Assembly (NCBI GenBank): GCA_012518815.1
Contig: JAAYRK010000024.1
Location: forward strand, 1 to 39,745
Length of the DNA stretch: 39,745 bases
Source of the DNA: Candidatus Epulonipiscium sp.
Lineage (GTDB): Bacteria > Bacillota > Clostridia > Lachnospirales > Defluviitaleaceae
Direction of reading: 5' to 3'
In this document: positions 24,296 through 33,461 of the stretch, piece by piece
Numbering within the stretch: position 1 is the first letter of the stretch
Layout of the letters: each line of letters opens with the position of its first letter
Translations under genes and position numbers: made by a program
The notes under the pieces: model-generated
Told to the model about the DNA's origin: nothing
Database searches by the model: none
Seen by the model: only the letters and a program-made list of their open reading frames with translations

Positions 24296-25333
24296 GTGGA
24301 CATTAGAAAAACAATAAAAGTCTTAATAGTTGATGATAGTTTGGTATTTAGAGAAGTTTTGGCCAGAGGTCTGTCTTCGGATTCAAGTATTGAGGTCGTT
24401 GCTACTGCAAACGATGCATTTGATGCAAGGGATAAAATTATAAAATACAAACCAGATGTTATGACTTGCGATATAGAGATGCCCAAAATGAATGGAATTG
24501 AGTTTATAAAAAGACTTATGCCACAATATCCTCTACCTATTATAGTAGTTAGTTCTATAAGTGGAGTAGTATTTGATGCTATGAATGTCGGAGCTGTTGA
24601 TTTTGTCCGAAAGCCTGATGTTAGAGTGGTAAGAAGTGTAGAGAATTTTATTAATGAGATGATAACTAAGGTCAAGATTGCTTCGGTATCCAAAATTCCC
24701 AATATAAATACTGAAAAAGTTAAGGATAAGTTCCATAGCCCTATTAATAGCAATGATAATATAATAATTGCAATTGGGGCTTCAACTGGTGGAACTCAAG
24801 CAATCCACAGCATTCTAAGGGACTTACCAGAAGATATTCCAGGTATTGTTATTACTCAACACATACCAGTAGATTTTTCTAGGATGTTTGCCGAAAGGCT
24901 AAATGATACAACAAATTTAGAAGTAAAAGAAGCTAAAACTGGTGATATTGTAAAAAAAGGAAAGGTATTGGTAGCACCTGGAGATAAACATATGAAAGTT
25001 ATAAAAAAACACGGCAAATATTATGTTAACTGCTTTGAAGGCGAAAAAGTTAATGGTCACTGTCCTTCTGTTGATGTGCTTTTTGAATCAGTCGCAAAAG
25101 TTGCTGGCAAAAATGCCATTGGAATAATACTTACAGGTATGGGTTATGATGGTGCTAAGGGCTTGCTTACAATGCGAGCTAAGGGTGCAAAAACTATAGG
25201 ACAAGACGAAAAATCATCTGTTGTATATGGAATGCCTAAAGTAGCATTTAATATAGGTGCAGTAGAAAAACAAAGTTCCCTTGAGAATATTTCGCGAACA
25301 CTATTTTCTATAATTAATTCTATGAACAATTAG
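24296..25333 (+). CDS. cheB: Chemotaxis response regulator protein-glutamate methylesterase CheB
   Basis: Removes methyl groups from, and deamidates, chemoreceptors; 345 residues. The N-terminal receiver (1-120) has VLIVDDSLVFREVL, phospho-acceptor Asp in VMTCDIEMPKMNG and VRKP. The C-terminal esterase has the catalytic Ser in IGASTGGTQAIHSIL, His in ITQHIPVDFSRMFAERL and Asp in LTGMGYDGAKGLL. Start is GTG 24296 after GAAGAGGTGATAGG. It follows cheR by 34 bases and forms the adaptation pair. Confidence 0.96.
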   Translation: MDIRKTIKVLIVDDSLVFREVLARGLSSDSSIEVVATANDAFDARDKIIKYKPDVMTCDIEMPKMNGIEFIKRLMPQYPLPIIVVSSISGVVFDAMNVGAVDFVRKPDVRVVRSVENFINEMITKVKIASVSKIPNINTEKVKDKFHSPINSNDNIIIAIGASTGGTQAIHSILRDLPEDIPGIVITQHIPVDFSRMFAERLNDTTNLEVKEAKTGDIVKKGKVLVAPGDKHMKVIKKHGKYYVNCFEGEKVNGHCPSVDVLFESVAKVAGKNAIGIILTGMGYDGAKGLLTMRAKGAKTIGQDEKSSVVYGMPKVAFNIGAVEKQSSLENISRTLFSIINSMNN

Positions 25334-25384
25334 ACGATAAAGGCAGAATTAGTAAGCCGCCTATTAAAAAAAGAGGTGAATAAA

Positions 25385-28300
25385 GTGTATAAAAGAATTA
25401 GTTCAAAAAAAGATCAAGAATTTATACATGCTGCCCTCTCCTGTATAGGTGATAGCGTGATTACAACAGATGTTAACGGAATAATAAGATATGCAAACCA
25501 TAAAGTGGAAGACCTAATAGAATTAGATGCAACAGAGTTAATTGGAAAAAATTTTGATAAGATATTTAAATTTATCAATGCCGATACAAAACATGTTATA
25601 AAAAGTCCAATAATAAAAGCCCTGGAAGAAGACGATATAGCAGGCCTTGAGCATAACTCTGTTATTATTACAAAGTCTGGGCAACAAAAATTTATCTCAG
25701 CTACTTGTTCGCCAATAAAACAAGAAGATAGATCTACAATAGGTGTTGTTGTAATACTTCGTGATATTACAAGGATAAAAACTTTGGAGTTTGAACATCT
25801 AAATGAAAAAAACAATTTAAAAGTCATCTTTGATTATGCTCCTGTAGGAATGATAATGTTAGATGAATATGCTAATATTCTTCAAATAAATGATGCCGCT
25901 TTGCTTTATTTTAATAAAGAAACAGAGCAGATTTATGGAAGAAGGTTTGGAAATAGTTTTGGTTGTACTTTTAGTTATGAGGACGAAAGAGGATGTGGAT
26001 ATACAGAGAAATGTCAACAATGTGATATAAAAAAAGCAATAGAAAATGCAATTAAACTTGAAGAAGGAATATCTAATCTTGAATTCAAGAAGATATTAAA
26101 GATAGATAAAGACGATAAAGAGTTTTGGTTTAGGGCAAGTATAACCCCGATTGTTGAAGAAAGAAAGAAAAGAGTAGTAATAACTCTTTTGGATATTACA
26201 GAAAGCAAGAATAAAGAAGAAAATATTATAAAGTCTAGAGATTATAGCAATAATATCCTAAATCAAATTCCGTCATTAGTTTGGAAGACCAATAAAGATT
26301 TGGAATTTAGCTATGTTAATAAGGCTTGGAGAGACTTTACGGGAATTACCTTAGAAGAAATAACATATTCTAGTTGGCTTAAGGTAATACATCCAGAAGA
26401 TATAGATAAGTATCAAAAAACCAGAAAGCGTGCAATGAAAACTTTAGAAAGCTTTCAATTAGAATTACGTTTACGCCGTTATGACGGTGTTTATCGCTGG
26501 TGTCTTGTAATAGGAACTCCGTATTATAATTTAGAAGGAGAATATGAAGGTTATTTAGGTTCTATATATGAAATTAATGATAGAATCTTAGCAGAAGAAG
26601 ATTTAAAACGATATAAAAAGGTCATTAGTAATGCCCGTGACATGGTGTTATTTATTGATTTAGATGGGAATATCATAGAAGCAAACAAGTCGGCAATTAA
26701 GGCTTATGGTTATAGTAATGAAGAATTATGTTCTATGAATATCCGCAATATAATAGAAGATTGGTCATATAACGATAATAAAATACAACTGGCTAATAAA
26801 GAAGGAGGCTTTTTTGAAGAAGTACATAGGCGCAAAGATGGCAGTAGTTTTCAGGTTGAAGTTAGCTCTCAAGGAACAAATATTGGAGATAAAAATGTTA
26901 TATTTAGTGTGATTAGAGATGTTAGTGAACGTAAAGCAGCAGAAAAGAGAATATTAGATAATCAGATAAAATATCGTTCTTTATTTATGAACTTAAAAAT
27001 AGGTTATGCTTATTATAGGGCTATTTGTGATGAGAATCAAGAAGTAGTGGATATAGAGTTTGTTGAAGTAAATGGGGCTTATGAAAAGTTTTTTGGAATG
27101 ACTAGTGCAGATTTTGTAGGCAAAAAGCACTCTGATTTATTTCCAATAACTCATGCTGTCTTTATGGATCATATTAATAAATCAAAAGATAAGTTGTCAA
27201 AGGGTGGAAGCATACAAATAAAAGATTTTTATTCTGAAAGATACGATAGGTGGTTTGAATTTTCTATTTATAGTCCAAAGGAAAATGAGATAGTTACAAT
27301 AGTAACAGATATTACTGACATAAAGATTTCAGAAAAGAAATTAATAGAAGCAAAAGATATTGCTGAGTCTGCTAATAAAGCCAAAAGTGAATTTTTAGCG
27401 AATATGAGTCATGAAATTAGGACCCCCATTAATGGAATGCTTGGAATGATTGATCTTACCCTTTTGACAGGGCTTTCCGAAGAACAAAAAGATAATTTAA
27501 TTACAGCAAAAGCATGTGCCAATTCTTTGCTAAGTCTTATTAATGATGTATTAGATTTTTCTAAGATGGAAGCAGGTAAGGTATCTATAGAAAGTTTAAA
27601 CTTTAATATAAAAGAATTCATAGAAGAGTTAGTTAAAACTCATACGCCTGCAATTAATGAAAAGGGCCTTGAATTAAATTATACTTTTTCGTCATCAATA
27701 CCAGATTTTCTAATAGGAGATCCTAACAGACTTCGTCAGATATTAAATAATCTTATTAGCAATTCAATTAAGTTTACAGAAAAAGGAGATATTACTATTG
27801 CTATTAAAAAGATTTCAGAAACTAATGATGAAGTAGAATTAAAGTTTCTTGTATCTGATACAGGTATAGGTATAGCGGCAGAGGACAAAGAAAGATTGTT
27901 TGAAAGTTTTTGTCAGTTGGATAATACCTATACAAAAAGATATGCCGGGTCTGGGCTTGGACTTGCAATAACTAAGAATCTTGTAGAATTAATGGGAGGT
28001 AGTATAGGCCTTGAGAGTGAACTAGGAAAAGGAAGTTCCTTTTACTTTTATTTAAAATTTAAAATAGGGTATAAAATTGAGGAAAAAATAGATTACATAC
28101 CTAAAATTTCAAAATCTGTCCGCCAACTTAAAATTCTATTAGTGGAAGATGACGAAATAAATCAAAAAGTTTTCTTAAAAATGCTATTAGAAAAATCTCA
28201 TATAGTTGATATTGCAAATGATGGTTTAGAAGCTGTAGAATTCTTTAAAGAAAATGACTATGATGTAATTTTAATGGATATACAAATGCCTAACATGAAT

Positions 28301-28849
28301 GGAGTTGAAGCCCATAATAGAATAAGAGAAATAGAGAAAAGCAATAATTTAAGGCATACTCCAATTGTTGCTATAACAGCTTATGCACTTAAAGGAGATA
28401 GGGAAAGATTTTTGGCTATGGGTTTTGATGACTATATTTCAAAACCAATTCAAATGAATGAATTATTCCTAATGCTTAATAAAGTATCAGAAATCCAAGA
28501 TGAAACTGATAGCTTAAATGAAGCTAATGTTTTGATAACAGAAGGTGGTAATATTTTATTAGATGATGAAAGAAAAGTTGTGCCTGATTATTTGGTTTCA
28601 AAAAATTTAACAAAGATATCGGAGGATATAAAAATAATTGATTTAGCAGTAAATAATAATGATATAATGCTTATCGAAAATACTGCTCACAATATTAAAC
28701 TTCTTTCTATTGAAGCAGATTTAATGGATATAAAGGATACAGCTTTTAGAATTGAACTTGAAGCAAGAAAGGGTAATTTAGACGAGATATATAATTATAT
28801 ACAACAAATGAAGTCTGAACTTGAACTTTATAATAAGTACATTATATAA
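25385..28849 (+). CDS. Hybrid sensor histidine kinase (five PAS, HisKA, HATPase, receiver, HPt-like)
   Basis: A soluble kinase of about 1154 residues without membrane helices. PAS domains lie at about 8-130, 140-275 (with a Cys cluster, CGYTEKCQQC, near 205-215), 285-400, 410-535 and 545-655. The HisKA motif is FLANMSHEIRTPINGMLGMI. The ATPase has LRQILNNLISNSIKFTEKG, DTGIGI and GSGLGLAITKNLV. A receiver follows (ILLVEDDEINQKVFLKML, Asp in VILMDIQMPNMNG, SKPIQ). The last 95 residues look like an HPt domain (ENTAHNIKLLSIEADLMDIK). The start is GTG 25385, 8 bases after GAGG; a GTG at 25376 overlaps that site. It follows cheB and precedes a lone receiver, suggesting a phosphorelay tied to chemotaxis (inference). 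Confidence 0.92.
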   Translation: MYKRISSKKDQEFIHAALSCIGDSVITTDVNGIIRYANHKVEDLIELDATELIGKNFDKIFKFINADTKHVIKSPIIKALEEDDIAGLEHNSVIITKSGQQKFISATCSPIKQEDRSTIGVVVILRDITRIKTLEFEHLNEKNNLKVIFDYAPVGMIMLDEYANILQINDAALLYFNKETEQIYGRRFGNSFGCTFSYEDERGCGYTEKCQQCDIKKAIENAIKLEEGISNLEFKKILKIDKDDKEFWFRASITPIVEERKKRVVITLLDITESKNKEENIIKSRDYSNNILNQIPSLVWKTNKDLEFSYVNKAWRDFTGITLEEITYSSWLKVIHPEDIDKYQKTRKRAMKTLESFQLELRLRRYDGVYRWCLVIGTPYYNLEGEYEGYLGSIYEINDRILAEEDLKRYKKVISNARDMVLFIDLDGNIIEANKSAIKAYGYSNEELCSMNIRNIIEDWSYNDNKIQLANKEGGFFEEVHRRKDGSSFQVEVSSQGTNIGDKNVIFSVIRDVSERKAAEKRILDNQIKYRSLFMNLKIGYAYYRAICDENQEVVDIEFVEVNGAYEKFFGMTSADFVGKKHSDLFPITHAVFMDHINKSKDKLSKGGSIQIKDFYSERYDRWFEFSIYSPKENEIVTIVTDITDIKISEKKLIEAKDIAESANKAKSEFLANMSHEIRTPINGMLGMIDLTLLTGLSEEQKDNLITAKACANSLLSLINDVLDFSKMEAGKVSIESLNFNIKEFIEELVKTHTPAINEKGLELNYTFSSSIPDFLIGDPNRLRQILNNLISNSIKFTEKGDITIAIKKISETNDEVELKFLVSDTGIGIAAEDKERLFESFCQLDNTYTKRYAGSGLGLAITKNLVELMGGSIGLESELGKGSSFYFYLKFKIGYKIEEKIDYIPKISKSVRQLKILLVEDDEINQKVFLKMLLEKSHIVDIANDGLEAVEFFKENDYDVILMDIQMPNMNGVEAHNRIREIEKSNNLRHTPIVAITAYALKGDRERFLAMGFDDYISKPIQMNELFLMLNKVSEIQDETDSLNEANVLITEGGNILLDDERKVVPDYLVSKNLTKISEDIKIIDLAVNNNDIMLIENTAHNIKLLSIEADLMDIKDTAFRIELEARKGNLDEIYNYIQQMKSELELYNKYII

Positions 28850-28909
28850 AATCTTTCTTATATAAAGTGTTAGATATATTAGCTAAATTAATAGGAAAGG
28901 AAGAAGAAT

Positions 28910-29305
28910 ATGAAAATACTTATAGCAGAAGATGATTTAACAAGTAGGAAGTTTTTATTTAAGCTTCTTTCAAACTATGGAGAATGCGATATAGTAGTAG
29001 ATGGTTTAGAAGCTTTGGATGCATTTTTAATGTCTATAAAAGATAATGAGCCTTATAATCTTATATGTTTAGATATTATGATGCCAAAGTTAGATGGAGT
29101 TAAAGTATTAAAAAGCATAAGAGATTATGAAATTCAAAAAAATATTGCTCCCCAACAACGTTCAAAAATAATTATGACTACAGCCCTTTCTGATATTCAA
29201 TATGTACAAAAAGCTTTTGATATTGGTTGTGATGCTTATGCTGCTAAGCCTATTGATATAGATAAATTTATAGAAGTATTAAAAAAATTAGAATTAATTC
29301 AGTAA
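28910..29305 (+). CDS. Single-domain response regulator (receiver only)
   Basis: A 131-residue receiver domain with all catalytic residues: KILIAEDDLTSRKFL, phospho-acceptor Asp in LICLDIMMPKLDG, Thr in IIMTTALSD and Lys in AYAAKPIDID. It has no DNA-binding or enzymatic output, so it is a CheY-like relay protein or phosphate sink. Its place directly after the hybrid kinase with a receiver and an HPt-like end suggests it takes phosphate from that kinase. It is the last gene of the cluster, followed by a very strong terminator. RBS AAAGGAAG. Confidence 0.93.
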   Translation: MKILIAEDDLTSRKFLFKLLSNYGECDIVVDGLEALDAFLMSIKDNEPYNLICLDIMMPKLDGVKVLKSIRDYEIQKNIAPQQRSKIIMTTALSDIQYVQKAFDIGCDAYAAKPIDIDKFIEVLKKLELIQ

Positions 29306-29381
29306 GATATTTATGCAGATAAAATTTCAAATAGGATAGCTATCTATAATAATTATTATTTATAAATCAAAAATTACATAG

Positions 29382-29433
29382 AAATAGCCATAAAAAACAA
29401 CAGTAAATACTGTTGTTTTTTATGGCTATTTTT
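29382..29433 (+). terminator. Very strong terminator closing chemotaxis cluster
   Basis: A 24-base perfect inverted repeat (29382-29405 with 29408-29431) with a tiny loop ends in five T. It isolates the cluster from the riboswitch-controlled gene that follows. Confidence 0.93.
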
Positions 29434-29459
29434 AGTGAAATTGTGAGTTAATTCTAATA

Positions 29460-29519
29460 TGTCGAAATTTGTAAAAATCAACAAATAATATTGTCGAAAA
29501 ACTGAAAAGGATATATAAT
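29460..29519 (+). promoter_or_regulatory. Promoter with two Spo0A-box motifs
   Basis: TGTCGAAA occurs at 29460-29467 and again at 29492-29499, both matching the Spo0A-box consensus TGTCGAA in the same orientation, 32 bases apart. TATAAT (29514-29519) is the -10; counting back 17 bases puts the -35 at 29491-29496 (TTGTCG), inside the second box. A 0A box overlapping the -35 is the layout of Spo0A-activated sigma-A promoters such as spoIIG. Transcription would start near 29526, just before the riboswitch. Control by Spo0A is inferred. Confidence 0.7.
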
Positions 29520-29544
29520 ACAATTACAAAATATAATTTATATC

Positions 29545-29622
29545 AAAAGGGCAAACCTAGCGAAAGCCAGGGACGCAAAGCCAAGGGCCTAAGGTTAAAA
29601 TCTATGGCAGCCGGTTGCATGG
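29545..29622 (+). promoter_or_regulatory. Cyclic-di-GMP class I (GEMM-I) riboswitch aptamer
   Basis: The characteristic landmarks appear in order: AGGGCAAACC (29548-29557), a hairpin capped by a GAAA tetraloop (GCGAAAGC), the strongly conserved GGGACGCAAAGCCA, then GGGCCTAAGG as tetraloop receptor region, and ATGGCAGCCGGTTGC at the 3' side. This matches the GEMM-I consensus closely. The aptamer is followed at once by a terminator hairpin and then a chemoreceptor gene, a frequent target of this riboswitch class. Whether the ligand turns expression on or off cannot be decided without folding. Confidence 0.95.
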
Positions 29623-29624
29623 AG

Positions 29625-29656
29625 CCTCTATGAGACGAATGCATAGAGGTTTTTTT
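29625..29656 (+). terminator. Riboswitch expression-platform terminator
   Basis: CCTCTATG (29625-29632) pairs with CATAGAGG (29642-29649), followed by seven T (29650-29656). It begins only a few bases after the aptamer's closing strand, so aptamer folding can influence it. The gene's ATG is about 50 bases downstream. Confidence 0.92.
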
Positions 29657-29706
29657 ATGGAAAACAGTAGGGGGAAGCCCTTTGATAATATTAAGGAGCT
29701 GAAAAG

Positions 29707-31443
29707 ATGAAATTTCTTATCAATCTTAAAATTAGGACTAAGCTTTTACTATCATTTTCAATAATTCTGTTAATATCCTTTACAATTGGGATTAACGGAG
29801 TATTTACATTAAGGGGTATACATAGAAGTTTTCAGGCTTTTTATGAGGATTCATTTGTATCTAATATGATATTAGGAGAAATTCAGGTAAACCAACAAAA
29901 AACTAGTACAGAAATTCAGCGTATTCTTTATAAAACACAAGCCATGAATGACAGGAGTGTTCTTCAGACATCAGAAGAGGCCTTAGATAAAATAGCTCAA
30001 AGGAATAATTCTTTACTTCAAGAATATGAGTCAGGAAATCTTTTGCCAGAAGAAAAGGAACTTTTAGCAAGACTAAAATCTGTTAACTCTAATTATCTTA
30101 CTGCAAGGCAAGAAGTAATTGATGCTGTAAGAAGCGGAAATTTCCGTGCAGCTGTTGATATTAATGAAAATAAAGCAAGAGCTTTACGGGAAGAAGTATC
30201 CGAAATATTAGCCCAAATGAAAGAAGTTAAAAATCAAAATGCTATTAATGAGATGTCAACAAATGAGATAAGGTATAAAAATTCAAGAAATAGGGCTATG
30301 TTATTCTTATTTATTTCTATTATTATAGGTTTTATTCTTACTATTCTTTTAACAAGAGGAATTTATAAACCAGTTAATGCCTTGGTAAGACATGCTAATC
30401 TTATGGCTGAAGGCGATCTGACTCAAGATGTGGAAGAAAAAGCAAGACGTCGTAAAGATGAAATGGGGACTTTGGCTAATGCTTTTGCCCTAATGACTGA
30501 TAAAATTCATGAAATGATTAAGGAAGTCTCTTTTTCTGTAGAGGAGACTAGTTCATCAAGTGAAGAGCTCTCTGCTACTGCTGAAGAAGTCACTGCTCAA
30601 GGAGAAAACATTTCTTCCTCCGTTGAGCAAATTGCTTCTGGTATGGAAGAAATCAGTGCTTCTATAGAAGAAGTAACAGCATCTAGTGCCGAAATAAGAA
30701 ATAGAGCTAAGGCAATGGAAAAACAAGCTGTAGATGGAGAGAAAAAGGTAGATGAAATCAGAAAAAGAGCAGAAGAGATGAAGGATTCAGCTCGTGTTTC
30801 AAAGAAAACAGCTAATGACATATATAATCTTAAAGAAAAAGAAATTATGCAAGCTATACAAGAAGTAGGAGTTGTAGAGGAAATAGGTAAAATGGCAGAT
30901 GTTATTTCACAAATAGCTGAACAGACTAATCTTTTGGCATTAAATGCTGCTATTGAAGCTGCCAGGGCAGGAGAACATGGTAAAGGTTTTGCAGTAGTGG
31001 CTGAAGAAGTACGCAAATTAGCGGAAGATTCAGCTGTAACAGCTTTGGACATTCACAATGTAATTAAGCATGTTGATAGTGCTGTTGGAAAGCTTACAGC
31101 TAACGCAAAGGAGATACTAAAATTTATTGAGGAAAAAGTTACGCCAGACTATGATATGTTAGAACAAACAGGAGACCAGTATCATCAAGATGCTCATTTT
31201 GTAAAAAGTTTAACTAATGAATTTGCTGTAACAGCTTCTGAGATTTCAAGTTCTATTGAAGATATAGTAAAATCAATTGAAGAAGTGGCTGCTATAGTAG
31301 AAGAAGCTAATGCATCTTCACAAGAAATCAATAATAATTCATCAGAAATGGTTAAAGCATTAGAAGAAGTGTCTAAGACAGCACAGTCTCAGGCAGAAAT
31401 GGCTGAGAAGTTAATGATTTTAGTAGACAGATTTAAAGTATAA
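29707..31443 (+). CDS. Methyl-accepting chemotaxis protein under c-di-GMP riboswitch
   Basis: Chemoreceptor of 578 residues. TM1 at about 12-32 ([20 protein letters not shown]) and TM2 at about 198-217 ([20 protein letters not shown]) flank an extracellular four-helix-bundle-type sensor ([20 protein letters not shown]). The HAMP domain is [20 protein letters not shown], and the signalling tip is [20 protein letters not shown]. Its expression is predicted to depend on a Spo0A-box promoter and a c-di-GMP riboswitch, so the cell could alter its receptor set when changing between motility, biofilm or sporulation (inference). It is monocistronic with RBS TAAGGAG. Confidence 0.95.
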   Translation: MKFLINLKIRTKLLLSFSIILLISFTIGINGVFTLRGIHRSFQAFYEDSFVSNMILGEIQVNQQKTSTEIQRILYKTQAMNDRSVLQTSEEALDKIAQRNNSLLQEYESGNLLPEEKELLARLKSVNSNYLTARQEVIDAVRSGNFRAAVDINENKARALREEVSEILAQMKEVKNQNAINEMSTNEIRYKNSRNRAMLFLFISIIIGFILTILLTRGIYKPVNALVRHANLMAEGDLTQDVEEKARRRKDEMGTLANAFALMTDKIHEMIKEVSFSVEETSSSSEELSATAEEVTAQGENISSSVEQIASGMEEISASIEEVTASSAEIRNRAKAMEKQAVDGEKKVDEIRKRAEEMKDSARVSKKTANDIYNLKEKEIMQAIQEVGVVEEIGKMADVISQIAEQTNLLALNAAIEAARAGEHGKGFAVVAEEVRKLAEDSAVTALDIHNVIKHVDSAVGKLTANAKEILKFIEEKVTPDYDMLEQTGDQYHQDAHFVKSLTNEFAVTASEISSSIEDIVKSIEEVAAIVEEANASSQEINNNSSEMVKALEEVSKTAQSQAEMAEKLMILVDRFKV

Positions 31444-31498
31444 ACAAGATTAACTAATAAAAGCTTTTATGCTTTTGATTTTAGTAACTTAACTTATT

Positions 31499-31537
31499 AA
31501 ACCCTTGATATTTGGTTGGCACTTATATCAAGGGTTT
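31499..31537 (+). terminator. Terminator after chemoreceptor gene
   Basis: AAACCCTTGATAT (31499-31511) pairs perfectly with ATATCAAGGGTTT (31525-31537); the T-run is short (TTTATTTAT). The following 31538-31687 is AT-rich with no feature I can support. Confidence 0.75.
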
Positions 31538-31687
31538 ATTTATAGCTAAAATTTAAATAAAGTCATCAATAACTCTTTTTTACAATATCTTTTGTTGCTT
31601 TAAACATCTACAAAATCACATAAAAATATGTTGATATTTACTAACTGTTATCATTAAATATAAAAATTTTGGGCTATCTTAACGTCT

Positions 31688-31742
31688 TTGATAAGTTCTT
31701 AAAATATGCTATAATAGGGCTTGGTTGCATTTTTTAAATGCA
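31688..31742 (+). promoter_or_regulatory. Strong promoter and leader hairpin of DUF1538-PII operon
   Basis: TTGATA (31688-31693), 16 bases, then TATAAT (31710-31715) with an extended TG at 31707, predict a start near 31722. Immediately inside the transcript, TGCATTT (31726-31732) pairs with AAATGCA (31736-31742), a small 5' hairpin that may protect the mRNA. No riboswitch was recognised in the remaining leader. Confidence 0.75.
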
Positions 31743-31799
31743 GTTTTATGACATTATCATGTAAATAATATTAGTCATTATAAATTTACTAGAAGGGAG

Positions 31800-33416
31800 T
31801 TGAAGAGCATAGCTAGATTGTTGTTAGAAAAGCTTAAGGAATCATTCTTTTCAGTCATTCCAATTATTATTCTTGTTCTTATCCTATCTTACACTATAGC
31901 ACCTATACCGTCATGGAATCTTATTCTTTTTTTGATCAGTGCCTTTATAATAATTATAGGAATAACATTATTTAACCTTGGAGTAGATATATCTCTTATT
32001 CCTATAGGTAAGTATATAGGCTCTACACTAGTAAAAGCTAGAAAACTATCTTTAATTGTAATATTAACCTTTTTAATGGGTGTTTTTATCACAATGGCAG
32101 AGCCTGATTTGATAGTACTGGCAGGACAAATAAATGGAGTGCCTGATTCTATTATTATTTTGAGTATTTCATTTGGTGTTGGTCTAGCATTAGTGGCTGC
32201 TTTTTTAAGAATATTATTTCAGTTTCCCCTTTCTCATTTACTGATTCTATGTTATACGATAGCCTTTATTTTATCTTTCTTTACAGGTAAAGATTTTCTT
32301 TCTATTGCTTGGGAATCGGGTGCTGTTACAACAGGGCCCATAATGGTACCTTTTGTAATGGCTTTAGGACTTGGTTTAGCATCAGTTCGTGCAGACAAAA
32401 CATCAGAAGAGGATAATTTTGGTCTAATTTCCCTTTGTTTGATTGGACCTATTCTTAGTATATTAGTTTTGGGTATGTTTTTTAATCCTTCTGGGGGAAG
32501 TGCAATGACAGTTCCTAATCTTACTTCCCTATTCGATATTATTTACCTTTACAGTTCTAATCTTTTAGAGTATATAAAGCAGATTGCACTTGCATTATTT
32601 CCCATGCTTTTAACATTTGCTCTTTTTCAATTTTCTAAAAAAACTCGTTTAAGAAAAAAAGAAATATTAAAAATTACCATAGGAACAATATTTACTTATT
32701 TTGGTCTTGTATTATTTTTAATTAGTGTAAATGTTGGATTTATGCCAGTTGGATATCAACTTGGTGGAGTTCTGCTTAAAAATAATAATGCTATAGTACT
32801 TGTTTTGGTAGGCATGGTAATTGGTTATTTTGTTGTTGCTGCAGAACCAGCTGTCTTTGTCCTTAAAAGACAAGTAGCAGAGGTTACAAGTGGAGCAATT
32901 TCAGAAAAGGCCATGGGAATAGGATTATCTGTAGGAGTCGCTATGTCAGTAGGACTAGCTATGTTAAGGGTTATTACAGGAATCTCTCTTTTATATTTTG
33001 TTATTCCAGGTTATTTATTTGCCCTTGTGCTTACATTTGTTGTGCCTCATCTTTTTACATCAATTGCATTTGATTCTGGAGCTGTGGCTTCTGGACCATT
33101 GGCAGCTACCTTTATGCTTCCATTAGCTATAGGAGCTGCTGAGGCAAAAGGTGGTAATGTCTACACGGATGCCTTTGGTATTGTAGCTTTAGTTGCCTTA
33201 ACGCCAGTTATTACGCTTCAGCTATTTGGATTGGTTTATTCAATAAAATCAAGACTCGAAAAAAGAGCCATGGTTGTTCCAGATGTGGAAGATACAATTA
33301 TCGAATTGGATTATTCCTCAGAGGATAATGAAGAAGAAGATTTAACTAATGGTGTAGATGGAAATAATAATGATAATCCTAATACAAGCATAGACAATGC
33401 AATATTTAAAGGTTAA
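31800..33416 (+). CDS. DUF1538 domain integral membrane protein (duplicated)
   Basis: A 538-residue polytopic membrane protein with about fourteen hydrophobic segments, recognised as the DUF1538 family. It is an internal duplication. The first half has GVDISLIPIGKYIG, MAEPDLIVLAGQ (near residue 100) and ESGAVTTGP (near 171). The second repeats SVNVGFMPVGYQLG, AAEPAVFVLKRQ (near 350) and DSGAVASGP (near 424). The paired (E/D)SGAVxxGP and AEP motifs in membrane segments look like a transporter core. The C-terminal 45 residues are acidic and cytoplasmic. The start is unclear: TTG 31800 touches GGGAG, ATA 31809 has ideal spacing but is rare, TTG 31818 is spaced far. Function unknown; transport is inferred. 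Confidence 0.88.
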   Translation: MKSIARLLLEKLKESFFSVIPIIILVLILSYTIAPIPSWNLILFLISAFIIIIGITLFNLGVDISLIPIGKYIGSTLVKARKLSLIVILTFLMGVFITMAEPDLIVLAGQINGVPDSIIILSISFGVGLALVAAFLRILFQFPLSHLLILCYTIAFILSFFTGKDFLSIAWESGAVTTGPIMVPFVMALGLGLASVRADKTSEEDNFGLISLCLIGPILSILVLGMFFNPSGGSAMTVPNLTSLFDIIYLYSSNLLEYIKQIALALFPMLLTFALFQFSKKTRLRKKEILKITIGTIFTYFGLVLFLISVNVGFMPVGYQLGGVLLKNNNAIVLVLVGMVIGYFVVAAEPAVFVLKRQVAEVTSGAISEKAMGIGLSVGVAMSVGLAMLRVITGISLLYFVIPGYLFALVLTFVVPHLFTSIAFDSGAVASGPLAATFMLPLAIGAAEAKGGNVYTDAFGIVALVALTPVITLQLFGLVYSIKSRLEKRAMVVPDVEDTIIELDYSSEDNEEEDLTNGVDGNNNDNPNTSIDNAIFKG

Positions 33417-33461
33417 AATAGAAAATAATAACTGCCAGTTGTAATAGAATGGAGGGAAGCA

